DNA from: Tanypteryx hageni
Taxonomy: Eukaryota > Arthropoda > Insecta > Odonata > Petaluridae
Direction: 5' to 3'
DNA: 64,000 nucleotides
Assembly (NCBI GenBank): GCA_028673005.1
Contig: CM054114.1
Coordinates: 19,033,137-19,097,136, forward strand
Shown: positions 24,293 through 34,915 of the stretch, piece by piece
Layout: each line of letters begins with the position of its first letter
Numbering within the stretch: position 1 is the first letter of the stretch
Notes under the pieces: model-generated
The model's database searches: none
Told to the model about the DNA's origin: nothing
The model's input: only the letters and a program-made list of their open reading frames with translations
Made by a program: the position numbers and the translations under genes

Positions 24293-25247
24293 GTGCTTTT
24301 CGTCAAATTTGCCGTAGTGTAATCATATATTGTATTTGCTTTGAAATCAGAAAAATATTTTCCCTTATACGGTGGTAGCCTTGCTTTATAGATACGCTCG
24401 AAACATGTTCATTTCATTTTGCCATTCTATTCTCACCCTACAGGCTAAATTTTTTTAAAATCGGTTAAGCTAAAAACTTCCAAACTCATAGTTACATAAA
24501 AATTCTAACCTTGAGATTGTGGTAGCCTTGTTTAGTCTACTAGACTGAAATATGCTGTTTTGGTTTTTTATTTATATGAAGATTATATGTACTATATTGG
24601 TTCAAAATTCATGCTGCCGGTTCTATATAAATACGTGTAAAATATAATTTTACTTTTTATTGTGATAGCCCTGCTCTTTATCTCCACTTTAAACATGATG
24701 ATTTCATTATGGTGTGTTGTACAAATCATATACTATACAGAATTTTGTTGAAATCCGTTCAGGCAATTTCTTCCAAATCCGTTATTACTGAAAGAATTTA
24801 ATTTGTTAGTGTAGCACCCCTGTTTGGTTGATTCGGTCCAAATATGCTATTATGGTTTTGTATATGTGTACATTACAAATTTTAAATTTGGTCAAAATTG
24901 ATGTGAAATTTTTTATTACTTGTATTGTGGCAGCCCTGAATTCTATAGCTACATTAAAAATATTGATTTTGTTTTTTAATGTTGCACACCTTCATACAAA
25001 ATTTTGTTGAAATCGGTTTGGCCAATTCCTTCCAAATTCATTATTACTGAAAAGTTTAATTATGCAATTATGGCATCCCTGCTTAGTCGATCTGGTCAAA
25101 ATATGTCATTTTGGTCCTATATTTATGTGATGATTTTATGTACCAAATTTAGTTTAAATCGGTTCAGCCAATTCTTCCCTGATATATGCGTACGGACGGA
25201 CGGACATCATGAAGATAATAGTGCTTTTCAGCAATGACGAAAAGCCC
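24293..25247. repeat. Inverted-repeat-bounded A/B higher-order tandem repeat
   Basis: Two unit types alternate. A units start near GTAGCCCTGCTTTATAG-like lines at about 24372, 24661 and 24925. B units start near a GCACCCCTGTTTGGTTGATT-like line at about 24521, 24807 and 25066. Single units are about 115-150 bp and A+B dimers about 260-290 bp. Within dimers the phrases AATTTTGTTGAAATCGGTT and GCCAATTCCTTCCAAATTC recur. The block is bounded by inverted GTGCTTTTCGTCA (24293-24305) and TGACGAAAAGCCC (25235-25247). A second, shorter block lies at 44.2-44.6 kb. It is non-coding and the superfamily is unknown. Confidence 0.65.
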
Positions 25248-25354
25248 TAAAAGCGGGTAGAATTTGATCAGAGAATATCTTATAGAAATTTAATTTCCAT
25301 TGAAAGCATATCGATTGAAAATTATATTTATGTTGTTCTATTTTACAGTAAATT

Positions 25355-25451
25355 AAGGTGACCAGATGTCCTCCTTTTGAGGGGCTTGTCCTCCCAGATA
25401 ATTATTTTATATATTTATAAAAGTATCATTATTTAAGGTGACCAGATGTCC
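25355..25451. repeat. 80-bp-spaced direct repeat AAGGTGACCAGATGTCC
   Basis: The 17-base line AAGGTGACCAGATGTCC occurs at 25355-25371 and again at 25435-25451, each followed by a CCTTTTG-like line. The motif resembles termini of some DNA transposons, but no matching opposite end was found. Confidence 0.6.
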
Positions 25452-26080
25452 TTTTGGAAGGACTGTGTAATGAATGTTCAATTTTATACTTGATATTCAT
25501 GAGTAAACATTACAATCATTAATTTTCAATCACTCGACAAATTTCAGCCTCTTAAAAAGCTTTCTATTTCAATAAATATATGTGGTTTGAACGAAATTTG
25601 ACTAAAAAATTATAGTGTTCAAGTAATTTTTACAGTTTCATTTAGAACAAGCAATACTTTGGCCGGCCCCGGTACTTCAAATCCCACTGATGATATGGAT
25701 GTTTGTTTTCTCCATACTGGCTTATAGGTAAGAATAGATCAATGGTCTAAATATTCCCCTTAAAATAAAAATTCGAATTATTATTACATTCAGGATATTT
25801 TTTGTTGAATCTCTAATGCATTTTTACTTGGTTTAAATTTGTCATTGTTGGGATTGGATTTTATCTCATATGTCTAGAGCACTTGTAATTACTTAATGAT
25901 AATTATGAAAATGTTTAATTTACTTTTGAACTGCAATAAATGTAATGCATGTGATTTGACTAATTATAATGTAAATCTAGATATATATCTCTTGTGTTAC
26001 TGTGAAAAAAAAATTTTTAAATTAAATAGAGCCATTCGTTTTTTCTTCTTCCAAGCTTACAATGTATTTTAAATAATAAT

Positions 26081-26435
26081 AATACTTTATTCATTCCGTG
26101 GGTTTATAATGTAAACATGGAGTAAGTCAAAGGTAAATATTATATGCAAATTACAAGTTTAATAAATGTATAATAAAAATAAATCTGCCGCAATTCAAAG
26201 CAAATATTCATGAGAATGAATTCATCAATAAGTAGTGTTTTACTATTTTTTTTAATATTAATATTTTTTCTAGATTCTTTATATCATTAGGAAGAGCATT
26301 ATATAGTTCGCTACAGGAAATATGAGGATTTCTTTTTGAGAGGTTTTGTCGATGGCGTATTGTTTGAGTGTTATTTTTACCTCTAGTTGAGTAGTTATGT
26401 ATGGAGGAGTTTTGAGTAAATAGATGGATTTCCTG
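26081..26435 (-). pseudogene. 3' end of a CR1/Jockey-like non-LTR retrotransposon
   Basis: On the minus strand 26435-26208 is open for 75 codons to a TGA at 26208-26210. It contains IHNYSTRGKNN near its start and SCSELYNALPNDIKNL near the middle. The H-N-Y-x-T-R and E-L-Y-N-x-L-P-x-x-I-K pattern is characteristic of the region after the reverse transcriptase domain in CR1/Jockey-group ORF2 proteins. The frame begins at a stop (26436-26438), so the polymerase itself is gone. The 3' UTR ends in GAATGAATAAAG followed by TATTATTATT at about 26100-26081, a typical non-LTR 3' tail. It is a 5'-truncated dead copy. Confidence 0.75.
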
Positions 26436-26486
26436 TCATTTTACAGTGGACTGAAAATAATGTTAAATGAGAGTATTGGTTAAGTC

Positions 26487-26850
26487 TGTATCCAGATAGG
26501 CATGTGCTGGATATGAAGGTTTCTGAAAAAGCCGGAGGAAAATTCTACCTTGACCGAAAATCGAACCCGGGTCTTCCACTTGCGGAGCGGATATTCTAAC
26601 TACTGACCTACAGAGATAGAGTTATTCTTCCGCTGTAGAATCTGGTATTTCTCACGCCGAGGTCAGGCCAGCCAAGCTAGTATCAACTTCTCCCAGGCGA
26701 ATGTCCGCAATGAGGAACGCCCAAAGAAAACCCATTTACATACCTAAGGTGTTATGACCAGATAAACACAGATGAAAGGGTTGGGGAAGTTTGTATACAG
26801 ATGGACATATGCTGGACATGAAAATTTCTAAAAAAGCTGGAGAAATACCT
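26487..26850 (-). mobile_element. SINE-A copy 2 with partial tandem second unit
   Basis: The minus strand has the SINE-A head (GAAGACCCGGGTTCGATTTT) and the shared TTGATACTAGCTTGGCT block. The opening line at about 26487-26545 (CAGATAGGCATGTGCTGG and TTTCTGAAAAAGCCGGAGG) recurs at about 26789-26850 (CAGATGGACATATGCTGG and TTTCTAAAAAAGCTGGAG). The element is therefore followed by the start of another unit about 302 bp later. Confidence 0.65.
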
Positions 26851-26854
26851 GATT

Positions 26855-26965
26855 CTGAAGCGGGAGAATTATTCTGACTCGGTTGTTAAGATATCCGCCC
26901 GGCATGTTGAAGACCCGGGTTCGATTCTCGGTCAAGGCAGAATTTTTCTCCTGCTTTTTCAGAAA
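26855..26965 (+). mobile_element. SINE-A copy 3, inverted relative to copy 2
   Basis: The + strand reads AAGATATCCGCCCGGCATG, then GAAGACCCGGGTTCGATTCT (B-box at 26917-26929). It ends in TTTTTCTCCTGCTTTTTCAG, the same tail-side line that copy 2 carries in the other orientation. The body 5' of the head is missing. It is not a real tRNA gene because D-arm and anticodon pairing are poor. Confidence 0.65.
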
Positions 26966-27107
26966 TCTGAAAATAATGTATCGAAAAGGAACATTCATAA
27001 ATGCTAGTATTTCGTTTACTTAATGAGGAGTTCCGTGTTGATAATATAGCAGATGTCTTGGAATGCACGATTTAAAAAATGAAGTCAGGGTATTCAATAA
27101 ATAACAA

Positions 27108-27198
27108 GTGAAGATATAAAAATGAATTTTTATAACCAACTTTTATACAGTTAATACTTTAATATGAATAAACTCTATTATATAATTATGATAACCTT
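27108..27198 (+). repeat. About 93-bp repeat shared with 59.5 kb
   Basis: This stretch, from AACAAGTGAAGAT to GATAACCTTTC, matches 59543-59636 almost throughout, including AATGAATTTTTATAACCAAC. The flanks differ. At this site it adjoins R1 copy 3 directly. Confidence 0.65.
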
Positions 27199-27772
27199 TC
27201 ACTTAGTGGAAATCTCTTGCTACTGGGACCGAGCTCCCGAGGATAGTTTTGTTCCGAAGATTGAAGTCCCGGGTTCGGTTCCAGGAACTATCCTTCTCAT
27301 TTGATTTACACGGGAAATCAAATCCATCATGCAGGGTAATTTTCTCTTACACAATAAATATGTTAAAGTTGTAATATAGGGGCGGTATTTGTACTATTCT
27401 CTGAGGAAAGGAATGAACATTCTAATTTTTATAGTAGAATTTTGCTTATAGATTGTATTTCTTAGAATTTCGCGTAAATACGGGCGTTTTTGCAGTTTTA
27501 ATCACTCATTACGAGAGTGTTACCATAGCAACAACTATTGTTGGACTCATATTCGATATAGTCTAATACATACACGCGTTAATTTTGCCGCACAAATTAA
27601 TATTCCCTTCGAATGCATTTGTAATATTTTATAACGCTAAATTATGAAATTTGGGATCACAAAACGGAACATATCCTCAGTGAATTTAAAACTATTAAAG
27701 GCAATAAAAGTATTAAATAAATAAATTATTAAATGGAAAGTAGGCATCATAGGTTACTTTTGGATCATATTG
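27199..27772 (+). mobile_element. R1 long repeat family, copy 3 (+)
   Basis: Clear alignment to 57130-57712: TGGAAATCTCTTGCTACTG, then the T-arm-like GGGTTCGGTTCC (27271-27282), TAATTTTCTCTTACACA, GGCGTTTTTGCAGTTTTAAT, the X-box GTTACCATAGCAAC (27519-27532) and ATATTTTATAACGCTAAATT. The 3' end has GGAAAGTAGGC (27735-27745), the inverse of the family's 5' AGCCTACTTTCC. The 5' sixth of the family is missing. SINE-B starts immediately after. Confidence 0.75.
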
Positions 27773-27775
27773 TTC

Positions 27776-27995
27776 GACTTGGGATCGTCCCGTCCCCTGC
27801 TTGTGTGATTTGAGGAGACCGCGCAGGTCAGCGCTCCTTCTTTCGGAAGGGACGTTAAGCTGTTGGTCCCCTTGGTACTCTTCGTAAAGAGTAGGCTAAT
27901 GCCGGCACCGGGTTTCCCTCCTCCCTTGTGATTGTGTTCGATGTGGAGGGAGTAATGGCTATAATAAACCAAGAGGTTGATTAGCCAGAAATTCC
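27776..27995 (+). mobile_element. SINE-B, copy 2
   Basis: This copy contains TTCGGAAGGGACGTTAAGC, TGGTACTCTTCGTAAAGAG and GCCGGCACCGGGTTTCCCTC, in the same order as at 17.4-17.5 kb. It ends near an AAACAAATAAAC tail. The tRNA-related head is missing. Confidence 0.65.
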
Positions 27996-28040
27996 ACACA
28001 AACAAATAAACTGGATTTTATAGGGATTAATACATTCGGC

Positions 28041-28300
28041 TCTAGGAAAATTCGCCGAACACAATCCATCGAAACATAATTCACCTACCACAATTCACCG
28101 AATCACAATTTATCGAAACAGCACTCATCGAAACAGCATTTCATATAAACACAATTCATCGAAACACAATTCATCGAAACACAATTCATCGAAACACAAT
28201 TCATCGAAACACAATTCATCGAAACACAATTCATCGAATTGTACATTCACCGAACCACAATTCATCGAATATATTATTCATCGAAAATGCCAATTCACCT
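28041..28300. repeat. 15-bp minisatellite
   Basis: The unit is ACAATTCATCGAAAC. Five perfect copies run 28151-28225, with degenerate copies on both sides. There are no spacers between units, so this is a tandem repeat and not a CRISPR array. Confidence 0.9.
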
Positions 28301-28896
28301 GGCGGAGGAGGGGGAGAGCAGAAGTAATGTAAACGAAATATTGGCAACATGGATCTCAATCCACTTCAAATAACAAGTAGATAAATAACCTTCCCCCTTT
28401 CCTCCCCTCACACTCACTCCCGTGAGCTTCGTTTGTGTATTCATTCTTAATTATTCATGTACGAGTAATTTTCAGTCGAGTCTCCTTTTTCCTTCCCCTA
28501 ACTCCATCCTTGTAACATTCATTTACTTAGTCATTTCTCATTATTTATCCACCTATTAGTTGCAGTGGATTGACATCCATGTTTCCAATATTTCGTTTAC
28601 AATACTTCTGCCCTCCCCCTCCGTAAGGTGAATTGTTTGGCATAAGATCTACTTGACTTATGGTTAACCAGTCAAGATCTACTTTTCTTCCCCTTACTCA
28701 GCCGAGATGTATTTTTTCCACAAATTTAAAAAAGAAATGATATGCACAAGAAAATTTTTTAATAAACGTTAATTAAACTAAAAATCAAACTGACATTTTT
28801 AATGGGATACCATAGTAATTTGTAACACTACATTTTGCCCGCTTTTTTGTTTGGCACTTGCCTCAAGCCGGCCCTGGAGGCTAGGAATCTATATTA
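28301..28896. other. Pyrimidine-rich then AT-rich DNA, no gene
   Basis: A CT-rich line lies at about 28388-28430. TCAAGATCTACTT recurs near 28670. The CAAGCCGGCCCTGGAGG line just before the next element resembles a transposon end but has no partner. Confidence 0.4.
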
Positions 28897-29883
28897 CCCT
28901 AAATTCCCAAGTATAACGCGCACGCATGCATAACGCGCAGGTCGATCTTAGCCCGTTTTCCACAGGTTTCCGAAGTCTCTAATATAACGCGCACCTATGT
29001 ATATCGCGCAGCACTGATTGAATAGTGAATCATTCAAAAAGTTTTTTATTCATACTACTGTATTTCGCAAGTTTCTCCCGAAAATGATATTTAAGACACT
29101 TCAACGGCTATAGAATCTGCTCTGCTAGTTGATGAAGAAAATCATTCTACTGATTTATTTTCCTGTTTTATTTCTTTCGTAACCAAAACGAGTTGTTCTT
29201 TGTATAGGTCGTTAAGAACATGTCTTCTTTCTAACGCCGGAATTCATTTTCAAAGTGCTGGAGAGGGGGGGGGGGAATAGTGATTCTTCCTCAAATAAAA
29301 GCAATGATTTGTCAATTAAAAATTTAACTGAATAATTTGTAAATGAAATCAATGATTTTCGTTTGAATTGAGAGATCGAATTTGAAGATTTTGATGGTTT
29401 TGATTCATAACTAATTATTGACAAAAATTTGTAAACAATTTGCTAATTTTTAATTTAGGAAAGTGTGTGCATTTTGTATTGAGTTTTGTTTTCATATTCA
29501 GAGAGGAATTTGATTTGTTTTTCCAACCAACCATGTTAATGTTGCTTGATTATTACGTATTAGAGATTTAATGCGACATATAGGGCATGTTTAAGCCGAA
29601 AAAGTATTTTCGAACTTAAAGTTTGCTTTGTACATTGAAAACATCGAATTTTTCCGTGAAATCTGCAGAGTTAACGCATCTTTGGAGAAGCTCTAACGCA
29701 AGTTTCTATAGATGGCAGCAATTTAGTGAACACAATATGGAATAGGCTGCTCACTTTAAGGTTATCTCGTATCTTATTTTTTCTTAAAAAGTGATGTTCC
29801 TTATACATAACGCGCACCAAGAAATTCCGAAATTTTTACAAAAAAACTTGTATAACGCGCGCGTTATACATGGGAATTTAGGG
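28897..29883. mobile_element. 987-bp TA-flanked non-autonomous DNA transposon
   Basis: The ends are CCCTAAATTCCCAAGTATAA and, read inward from the right, CCCTAAATTCCCATGTATAA. The match continues to about 29 bases with two mismatches. Flanking TA is at 28895-28896 and 29884-29885. Subterminal TAACGCGCA motifs repeat at both ends (about 28915-29010 and 29808-29860). This layout fits Tc1/mariner/pogo-type elements. The interior has only a domain-free 70-codon minus frame, so it cannot move itself. Confidence 0.8.
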
Positions 29884-29885
29884 TA

Positions 29886-30084
29886 TTAGTTTTTCCAATG
29901 AAAGGCTTTAATTTTTAACTTATATAAATTTTTTAATATTTCTTATCAGAAATTGTATGTACTTGTTGGTTTTTGGATTGTAAACAAATTATTAACTACT
30001 TCGCTGGAGATCGACCAAAAATGGCTCGGCGATCGACCGGTCGACCGCGATCGACTTTATGGGCATTCTTGCTATAAAAGGATT
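29886..30084. other. AT-rich DNA with a GATCGACC-rich patch
   Basis: The patch at about 30005-30065 carries GGTCGACCGCGATCGACTTT, reminiscent of some hAT ends, but no partner end was found. Confidence 0.3.
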
Positions 30085-30144
30085 AAGAAAACCAGATGCG
30101 CATTTCTGCTACGAAGCAACCGTCATCATTGGCGATTCGCCCAT
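30085..30144 (-). repeat. Dispersed 65-70 bp module, copy 5 (-)
   Basis: The minus strand reads CCAATGATGACGGTTGC, then TAGCAGAAATGCGCATCTGG and TTTTCTT. It is the best-preserved copy in this orientation. Confidence 0.65.
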
Positions 30145-30718
30145 AGTTGATTCTTGAATATATTTTTATTAACCGATATTTAGTTTTATCAGTTTTCGGG
30201 TTAGGTGGTTTCCAATCTAAGTCCTCAACCTTGGAGTATAAACAAAAAATATGTCATGATCGCTTGAAGGGGCCACGAGAAAGAGCTTGACGGAACACAA
30301 TAGACTGCATTTTTCAAGTGAATGGTCGGCCGTGAATGAAGCAGGATGTGAGGAATTATTGGTAGGAAGTGGAGAGAATGGGATTGATCCGGGAAACCAC
30401 GCAGATTGATCGGCCAAAGTCGTAACTTTGTGGAACCCACCGAGGATAATCGATTCGAAGAAGAAAGTGGGCCGTTATCCAAACTTTCCGTTGCCAAAAA
30501 CCACGAAGACAAAATAAAACTGTAGTAAATCGGGTGGAAGATATTCCGGGAATGGAGGAGTACCTTTCCTGATATTAATTTGTTAATGTTGTCGGAATTA
30601 ATATTCTTACATTTTCTTAAGGAAAATTATTAATATTTTAATAGAATTTTAATTAATAAAAAATAAACATCCATCTAAAGTGGATGATCTAATGGAATAT
30701 AACTGATGATTCCAGTTT

Positions 30719-30770
30719 TTTCATTGGCCGCTGAGGACGGCAACTTTTTAGAAAGAATGTGCGTCTGCTC
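30719..30770 (+). repeat. Dispersed 65-70 bp module, copy 6
   Basis: This copy reads CCGCTGAGGACGGCAACTTT, then AGAAAGAATGTGCGTCTGCT. It is diverged, but both core anchors are present. Confidence 0.5.
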
Positions 30771-30926
30771 TTGACAACCGTTGTTTTTGTTATTTGGGTC
30801 AATTTAATAGCAGATATTTCCTTAAACGGTTAATAGGATAATTCATTAGTCATCCGAACGCTTGACCAATGTTCAAAGGTTAATAAATAATAATAATTAA
30901 TTGAAAACTTGATTTTTGCATCTGCC

Positions 30927-31250
30927 TTTTAAAACAAAAATATAACCTTGCTTTTGTTTAACTTGAGGCGTTGGCCTAGTTCTTCGAACAAGGGCACTAG
31001 TTCAGGAGAGGAAGTAAGAAGAACTTTGAAAACTCGTTTCTTTTAAAAATGAGTTTATCTCACTCTTATATAACCTTGTGGAAGCACTATTCTTCAAGTA
31101 GAGAGACAACATAGGGATAAGTTTGGGGTACATTACATTCAATTCAAGATGAGACATCAGGTAATCAGGGCACTCGGTAGAATTTAAGTAGTCGATGACT
31201 GGCTGAATTACGTGGATACACTTTTCTAACACGATCCAATGTTTTGTCCA
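30927..31250 (-). pseudogene. Unidentified coding-like island with a frameshift
   Basis: The minus strand is open for about 76 codons (31232-31002) with normal protein-like composition (EKCIHVIQPVIDYLNSTEC, then PMLSLYLKNSASTRLYKSE) and no low complexity. Just before its stop, another frame on the same strand continues with a similar flavour (KVLLTSSPELVPLFEELGQ). A single indel near 31000-31020 would therefore explain the break. The upstream edge is unclear: there is no ATG, and the frame continues to about 31250. I recognise no family. It could be a decayed transposase or host exon. Confidence 0.35.
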
Positions 31251-32124
31251 TGAAAATTGGCTCGTACTCGAACGAGAGTCTTTATTAATTGAGGGTTAAG
31301 CGATCTTTCTTATTTGGGCTATTTGAAAAAAGGGCTAGCTAACGTGTTTGTAGAAGAAAATTCTTGCATAGAAACGTTTTTACTATAGAATGAGCCATAA
31401 TATTTGTTGCCATCATACTGCAATGCTAAAGAGTTTCACGATCATGTTTGAAGGTTATGTTATTTTAAGCATATTTGCATGTTTGTAAAGCTTTACGGCA
31501 TAATTTTTAATTTATGTGTTAAGAGTATTATCTGATCATGTTATCCGTCGGAACCTATATTGAAAAATAATATTGATAAAAATTCAATTATTTGTTTTAC
31601 CTTTTGCTGTTAGTATCTGAAAATGAACTTGAAGTGATGCTAAGATGAATGGGTGAATCTTATCTCTCAATATGTTTATTTATTGGCCTAAATTGGTCAA
31701 ATTTTGGCAAAAAAGAGTTTATTCTTAAATCTGGGAAAACACGATATTTTAAAATTTCTATTTTTCTTTCGATTTCAAAACGTTTTCACGCAGTTTAAAT
31801 GTTGTGCAGTTTTTTTAGCACCCACATGGAGCATGTATAAAATAAGATTCTCTTAAGGATAATGGAAGCAATCAGAATGATGTGGAAGTGTGTGAGCAAA
31901 TTGGTTTTAAAATCTAGTATAAAAAATAAAACAACTTTTTATTGTAAGAGTTCTCTGTATTTCGGATGAATTAATTTTTATGAATACTGTTCCACTGACA
32001 TGCAGATTTCCGCTAGGTTTTGTATTCCACGATTGCATCGTTAAATGAAATGTCGGAAACTCATTTCATCATTAAAATTTCGCCTTTGTTTATGTTGTTG
32101 ATCCATGCGCATAATCTACTATCG
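31251..32124. other. AT-rich DNA, no gene seen
   Basis: Nothing definable. The + frame at 32020-32298 is domain-free and overlaps a module copy. Confidence 0.4.
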
Positions 32125-32164
32125 GCGGATGTCACCTTAAGACGGCTGACTTGTAGCAGAAATG
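32125..32164 (+). repeat. Dispersed module, degenerate copy 7
   Basis: It reads GCGGATGTCACC, then AAGACGGCTGACTTGTAGCA and GAAATG. It is recognisable only by the GACGGCTG and TAGC-GAAATG anchors. Confidence 0.35.
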
Positions 32165-32403
32165 AAAAAAAGTCATCATCAACCGTTTTGTGCCAATCAA
32201 AGTCATCATCATTTGGATTACAGTCGCAGGGTGAGCTAGATATTTTAATATTTCAAGATTCTTTTGAAGAAGGATCGAATTTCAGCTCTCTTAAATAGAT
32301 TAAGTATTTAGCCAGCGAATTTAATGTGAATAAAGCAGATTTCGGAAAAATTATGAACTAATTTCTATACCTATAGTTTTGGAAGAGCTATGGCATAAAA
32401 GAA

Positions 32404-32490
32404 ATGGTTCAGGATTGGTTTTCGTGTCTATCTCCTAATGTAAGGGTCGTGGGTTCGAATCCTGCCGAGGGCATGGTCGAATGTGCATGT
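32404..32490 (+). mobile_element. tRNA-like B-box fragment, possibly SINE
   Basis: GGGTCGTGGGTTCGAATCCT gives a good T-arm with the B-box GGTTCGAATCC at 32452-32462, followed by TGCCGAGGGCA. The D-arm side cannot be folded and there is no acceptor pairing, so it is not called as a tRNA gene. Confidence 0.4.
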
Positions 32491-33605
32491 CATAAACCTA
32501 TTTTGACAAATGTAATTAGGGAAACCTGCTATCGTAAAAGAACTATTATTATTATGGAAACGAGCATTAACATAATCGATATTTTTGGGTCGATTAAAAT
32601 GAAACTTTTTTGCTTTAGAGCTTTATCAAACTCGGCTGATTTCCATGGATACGCCAGTTAACTGCGTCATTCATTTGGTACAGATATGGTCTCACAAATA
32701 ACGACAGAAACAGAAAGGTTTTCTTCTAACCTTGGAATCTGGAAAAGATCAGAATTCCGCATGGTAAATTAATCCAGTTTTTTATGAAAGCAATCAACCC
32801 TTAAAAAATTCCTTACCTAAGGGTACGGACAAATGAGCAGAATAAAAAAGAAGAAATCCACACTCTTAAGGGATCAATAGTTATCGATGGTCCTAAAGCG
32901 CTCCAGAATTTCCTGGCACGTTAGCGAGAGTGGGATGATAAAAAAACGACGATTAAAAATTAGAGGCTTCTCTCTTATTTTTTCCGCCATCGCTGGAGTC
33001 TTGTGCCTGTGGCTCGGTCGTGGATGTATGATCTCCTCCATGCCCCAGTGTGATTGGCACGGTTGAATGGAAGCTCGTCAATTGGAACACACGCTCTCTC
33101 TCTCTGGGGGGGTTGGAGAATAAAAAGGAAAGGTGGGTTTTTAAAAGGACGTCCATTGTTGGGGTGGAAAATGGCGGTTGGGATCAAGACCAGGTTTCAT
33201 CTGCCAACTCCATTGTGGAGGGTCTTTTCTATTTAACGGAGACAGAAGAGAGAGAGAGCGAAAAAATTGTTAAAGATCAAGAAGAAACTTGTCTTTTCCT
33301 CACTTCCGACCTAAAGCCTCATCTTACGCACATACCTTATCTCTTTCTCATGTACCAAGTATGCGGAGAAGGTATCGTTTTCGTGAAAAACTTCGTCGAA
33401 AAAAATCGTTTTCCATCATTTGTCATCTGCGCGCGGCTCCAAGGGCTGAACGGAACCTGATGAAATCTCGTATTTATATAGAGTATCATCCAGAATACAA
33501 GTCTTGTTGAGATGAAACAGCGCAAAATTGTAGTGTAGTTTGGTCCCGTCGATATTGACAAAATATACAAGGATCATTATTAAAATTCATCCTATTATAT
33601 TAAAC
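32491..33605. other. Unique DNA, GC-richer 33000-33450
   Basis: Several overlapping frames (136 codons + at 33050-33460; 73 and 77 codons on the two strands nearby) have no domains and shadow each other. No exon can be defended. Confidence 0.4.
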
Positions 33606-33865
33606 TAGGGTTCATCAACCGGTGGGTCGCGAATGAACTTGAGGTTGGTCGGGGAAAGCTTTCTAAATAGTTCATTTTGACAAATTATTTCATTTTTCAA
33701 TGGCTTCGTCTATGAAATGAGATCTCATGATAGTAGTGTGCGCCCTCTGTGGACACATATATACCATCTACAGCCCAAGAAATTAGTATATAGGTAATAG
33801 ATGGGTCCCAGGTAAACTCTCAAGGACTAGGTCAGCCGTGCTATTAAAAAGGTTGAGAAACGCTG
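33606..33865. mobile_element. hAT-like miniature element 1
   Basis: The left end TAGGGTTCATCAACC and the inward-read right end CAGCGTTTCTCAACC match at 11 of 15 bases. Flanks TATTAAAC (33598-33605) and TCTTAAAC (33866-33873) are 8-bp duplications differing at one base, as expected for hAT insertions. The 260-bp body is non-coding. Confidence 0.65.
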
Positions 33866-34884
33866 TCTTAAACGACACTGCATTAGCTGCATGTAACAAG
33901 AACAATTTTATAGCCTCCAACGACATCATAAAATCGAGTTTAATCTAAATCTCCATTCTTCTGACGTCAGACGATGATACTCGTGCTTTTTCTCCTCCTC
34001 CACCCTTTTCTTTCATCGACTCAATGGCCGTCTAAAAGCAGAGCTGTTGCTGCGAGATAAACTACGGCTACTGTGCGTATTTACTGTATTTTACGGATTA
34101 TAAGGCGACCCCGAATATTAGGCGACCTATTTCAGAAGCCACTCGAAAGATAAAAAAAATTCTGGGTATTGAGATGATAGTTCAAAGCAAGCGTTTGTTT
34201 GATCTGCCATTGCCTTCGACTCACCCCACTCCGAAAGGCGTGTCCTCAACGAGTGAGAATATTGATTCATAAAGATAATATCATTATTTTTAATTGTAAA
34301 TGATGCAGATATTTTTTTATTATTTTAAAATGATTACGCTGCATACAGCTCACGAAAACACTGTGCATAATATTTTGCCTAAGATAATTACGCGATAAGA
34401 TTAACGAATGAATACGACAGAACGTGCACATTTATTGATTTACGGTGATATACGTTAAATTATGAGTTTTATTTCTTAAACCGTTTAATAAAGGACTTAG
34501 ACATAAGCACTGACTCATCCCCTCCCTTATTTTTTCTTCGCGAACGTGAGAAACATTTCTTTTGCTTGTGCGATTTCACCGAGTGGCAAAATTTCTTAGC
34601 GAGTTTCACTTCATTCCCTGCAGAAAAATGTATTTGAAAAATAAATATTCAATCCGACTCGTTTGTTGAAAGGTCGATGTTACGAGAGAAAGTTGGATGG
34701 AGTAAAATATGGATTATTAATGGTTCTTTATTGATAATATTTCACGCGACAATCTGCATATTTAACTCGTTTTGTGATATTAGTGACCATGGAATTAGTT
34801 TTTTTGTCTTTTATAATATTTAAAGTAAATGAAGCGAACATTAGGCTATGAATATCGTTTAAGATATTAATATACCTACCCTTA
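33866..34884. other. Mostly unique DNA with one transposon-like end
   Basis: TACTGTATTTTACGGATTAT followed by AAGGCGACC near 34083-34115 resembles a DNA transposon terminus. No opposite end was found within about 1 kb. No gene is seen. Confidence 0.35.
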
Positions 34885-34915
34885 CTTTCGTCATCAGCGG
34901 TGACTCGCCAATAGG
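34885..34915 (-). repeat. Dispersed module, core-only copy 8 (-)
   Basis: The minus strand reads GCGAGTCACCGCTGATGACG. Only the core side is preserved. Confidence 0.4.

Noticed and set aside
26900..26950. Functional tRNA gene at the GGGTTCGATTC line
   Set aside because: The line is part of a SINE head. D-arm and acceptor pairing fail and the same line recurs in other repeat copies.
28041..28300. CRISPR-like array
   Set aside because: The 15-bp units are contiguous without unique spacers, and the context is eukaryotic.
34083..34135. Transposon beginning at TACTGTATTTTACGG
   Set aside because: Only one end is visible, so no element can be delimited.
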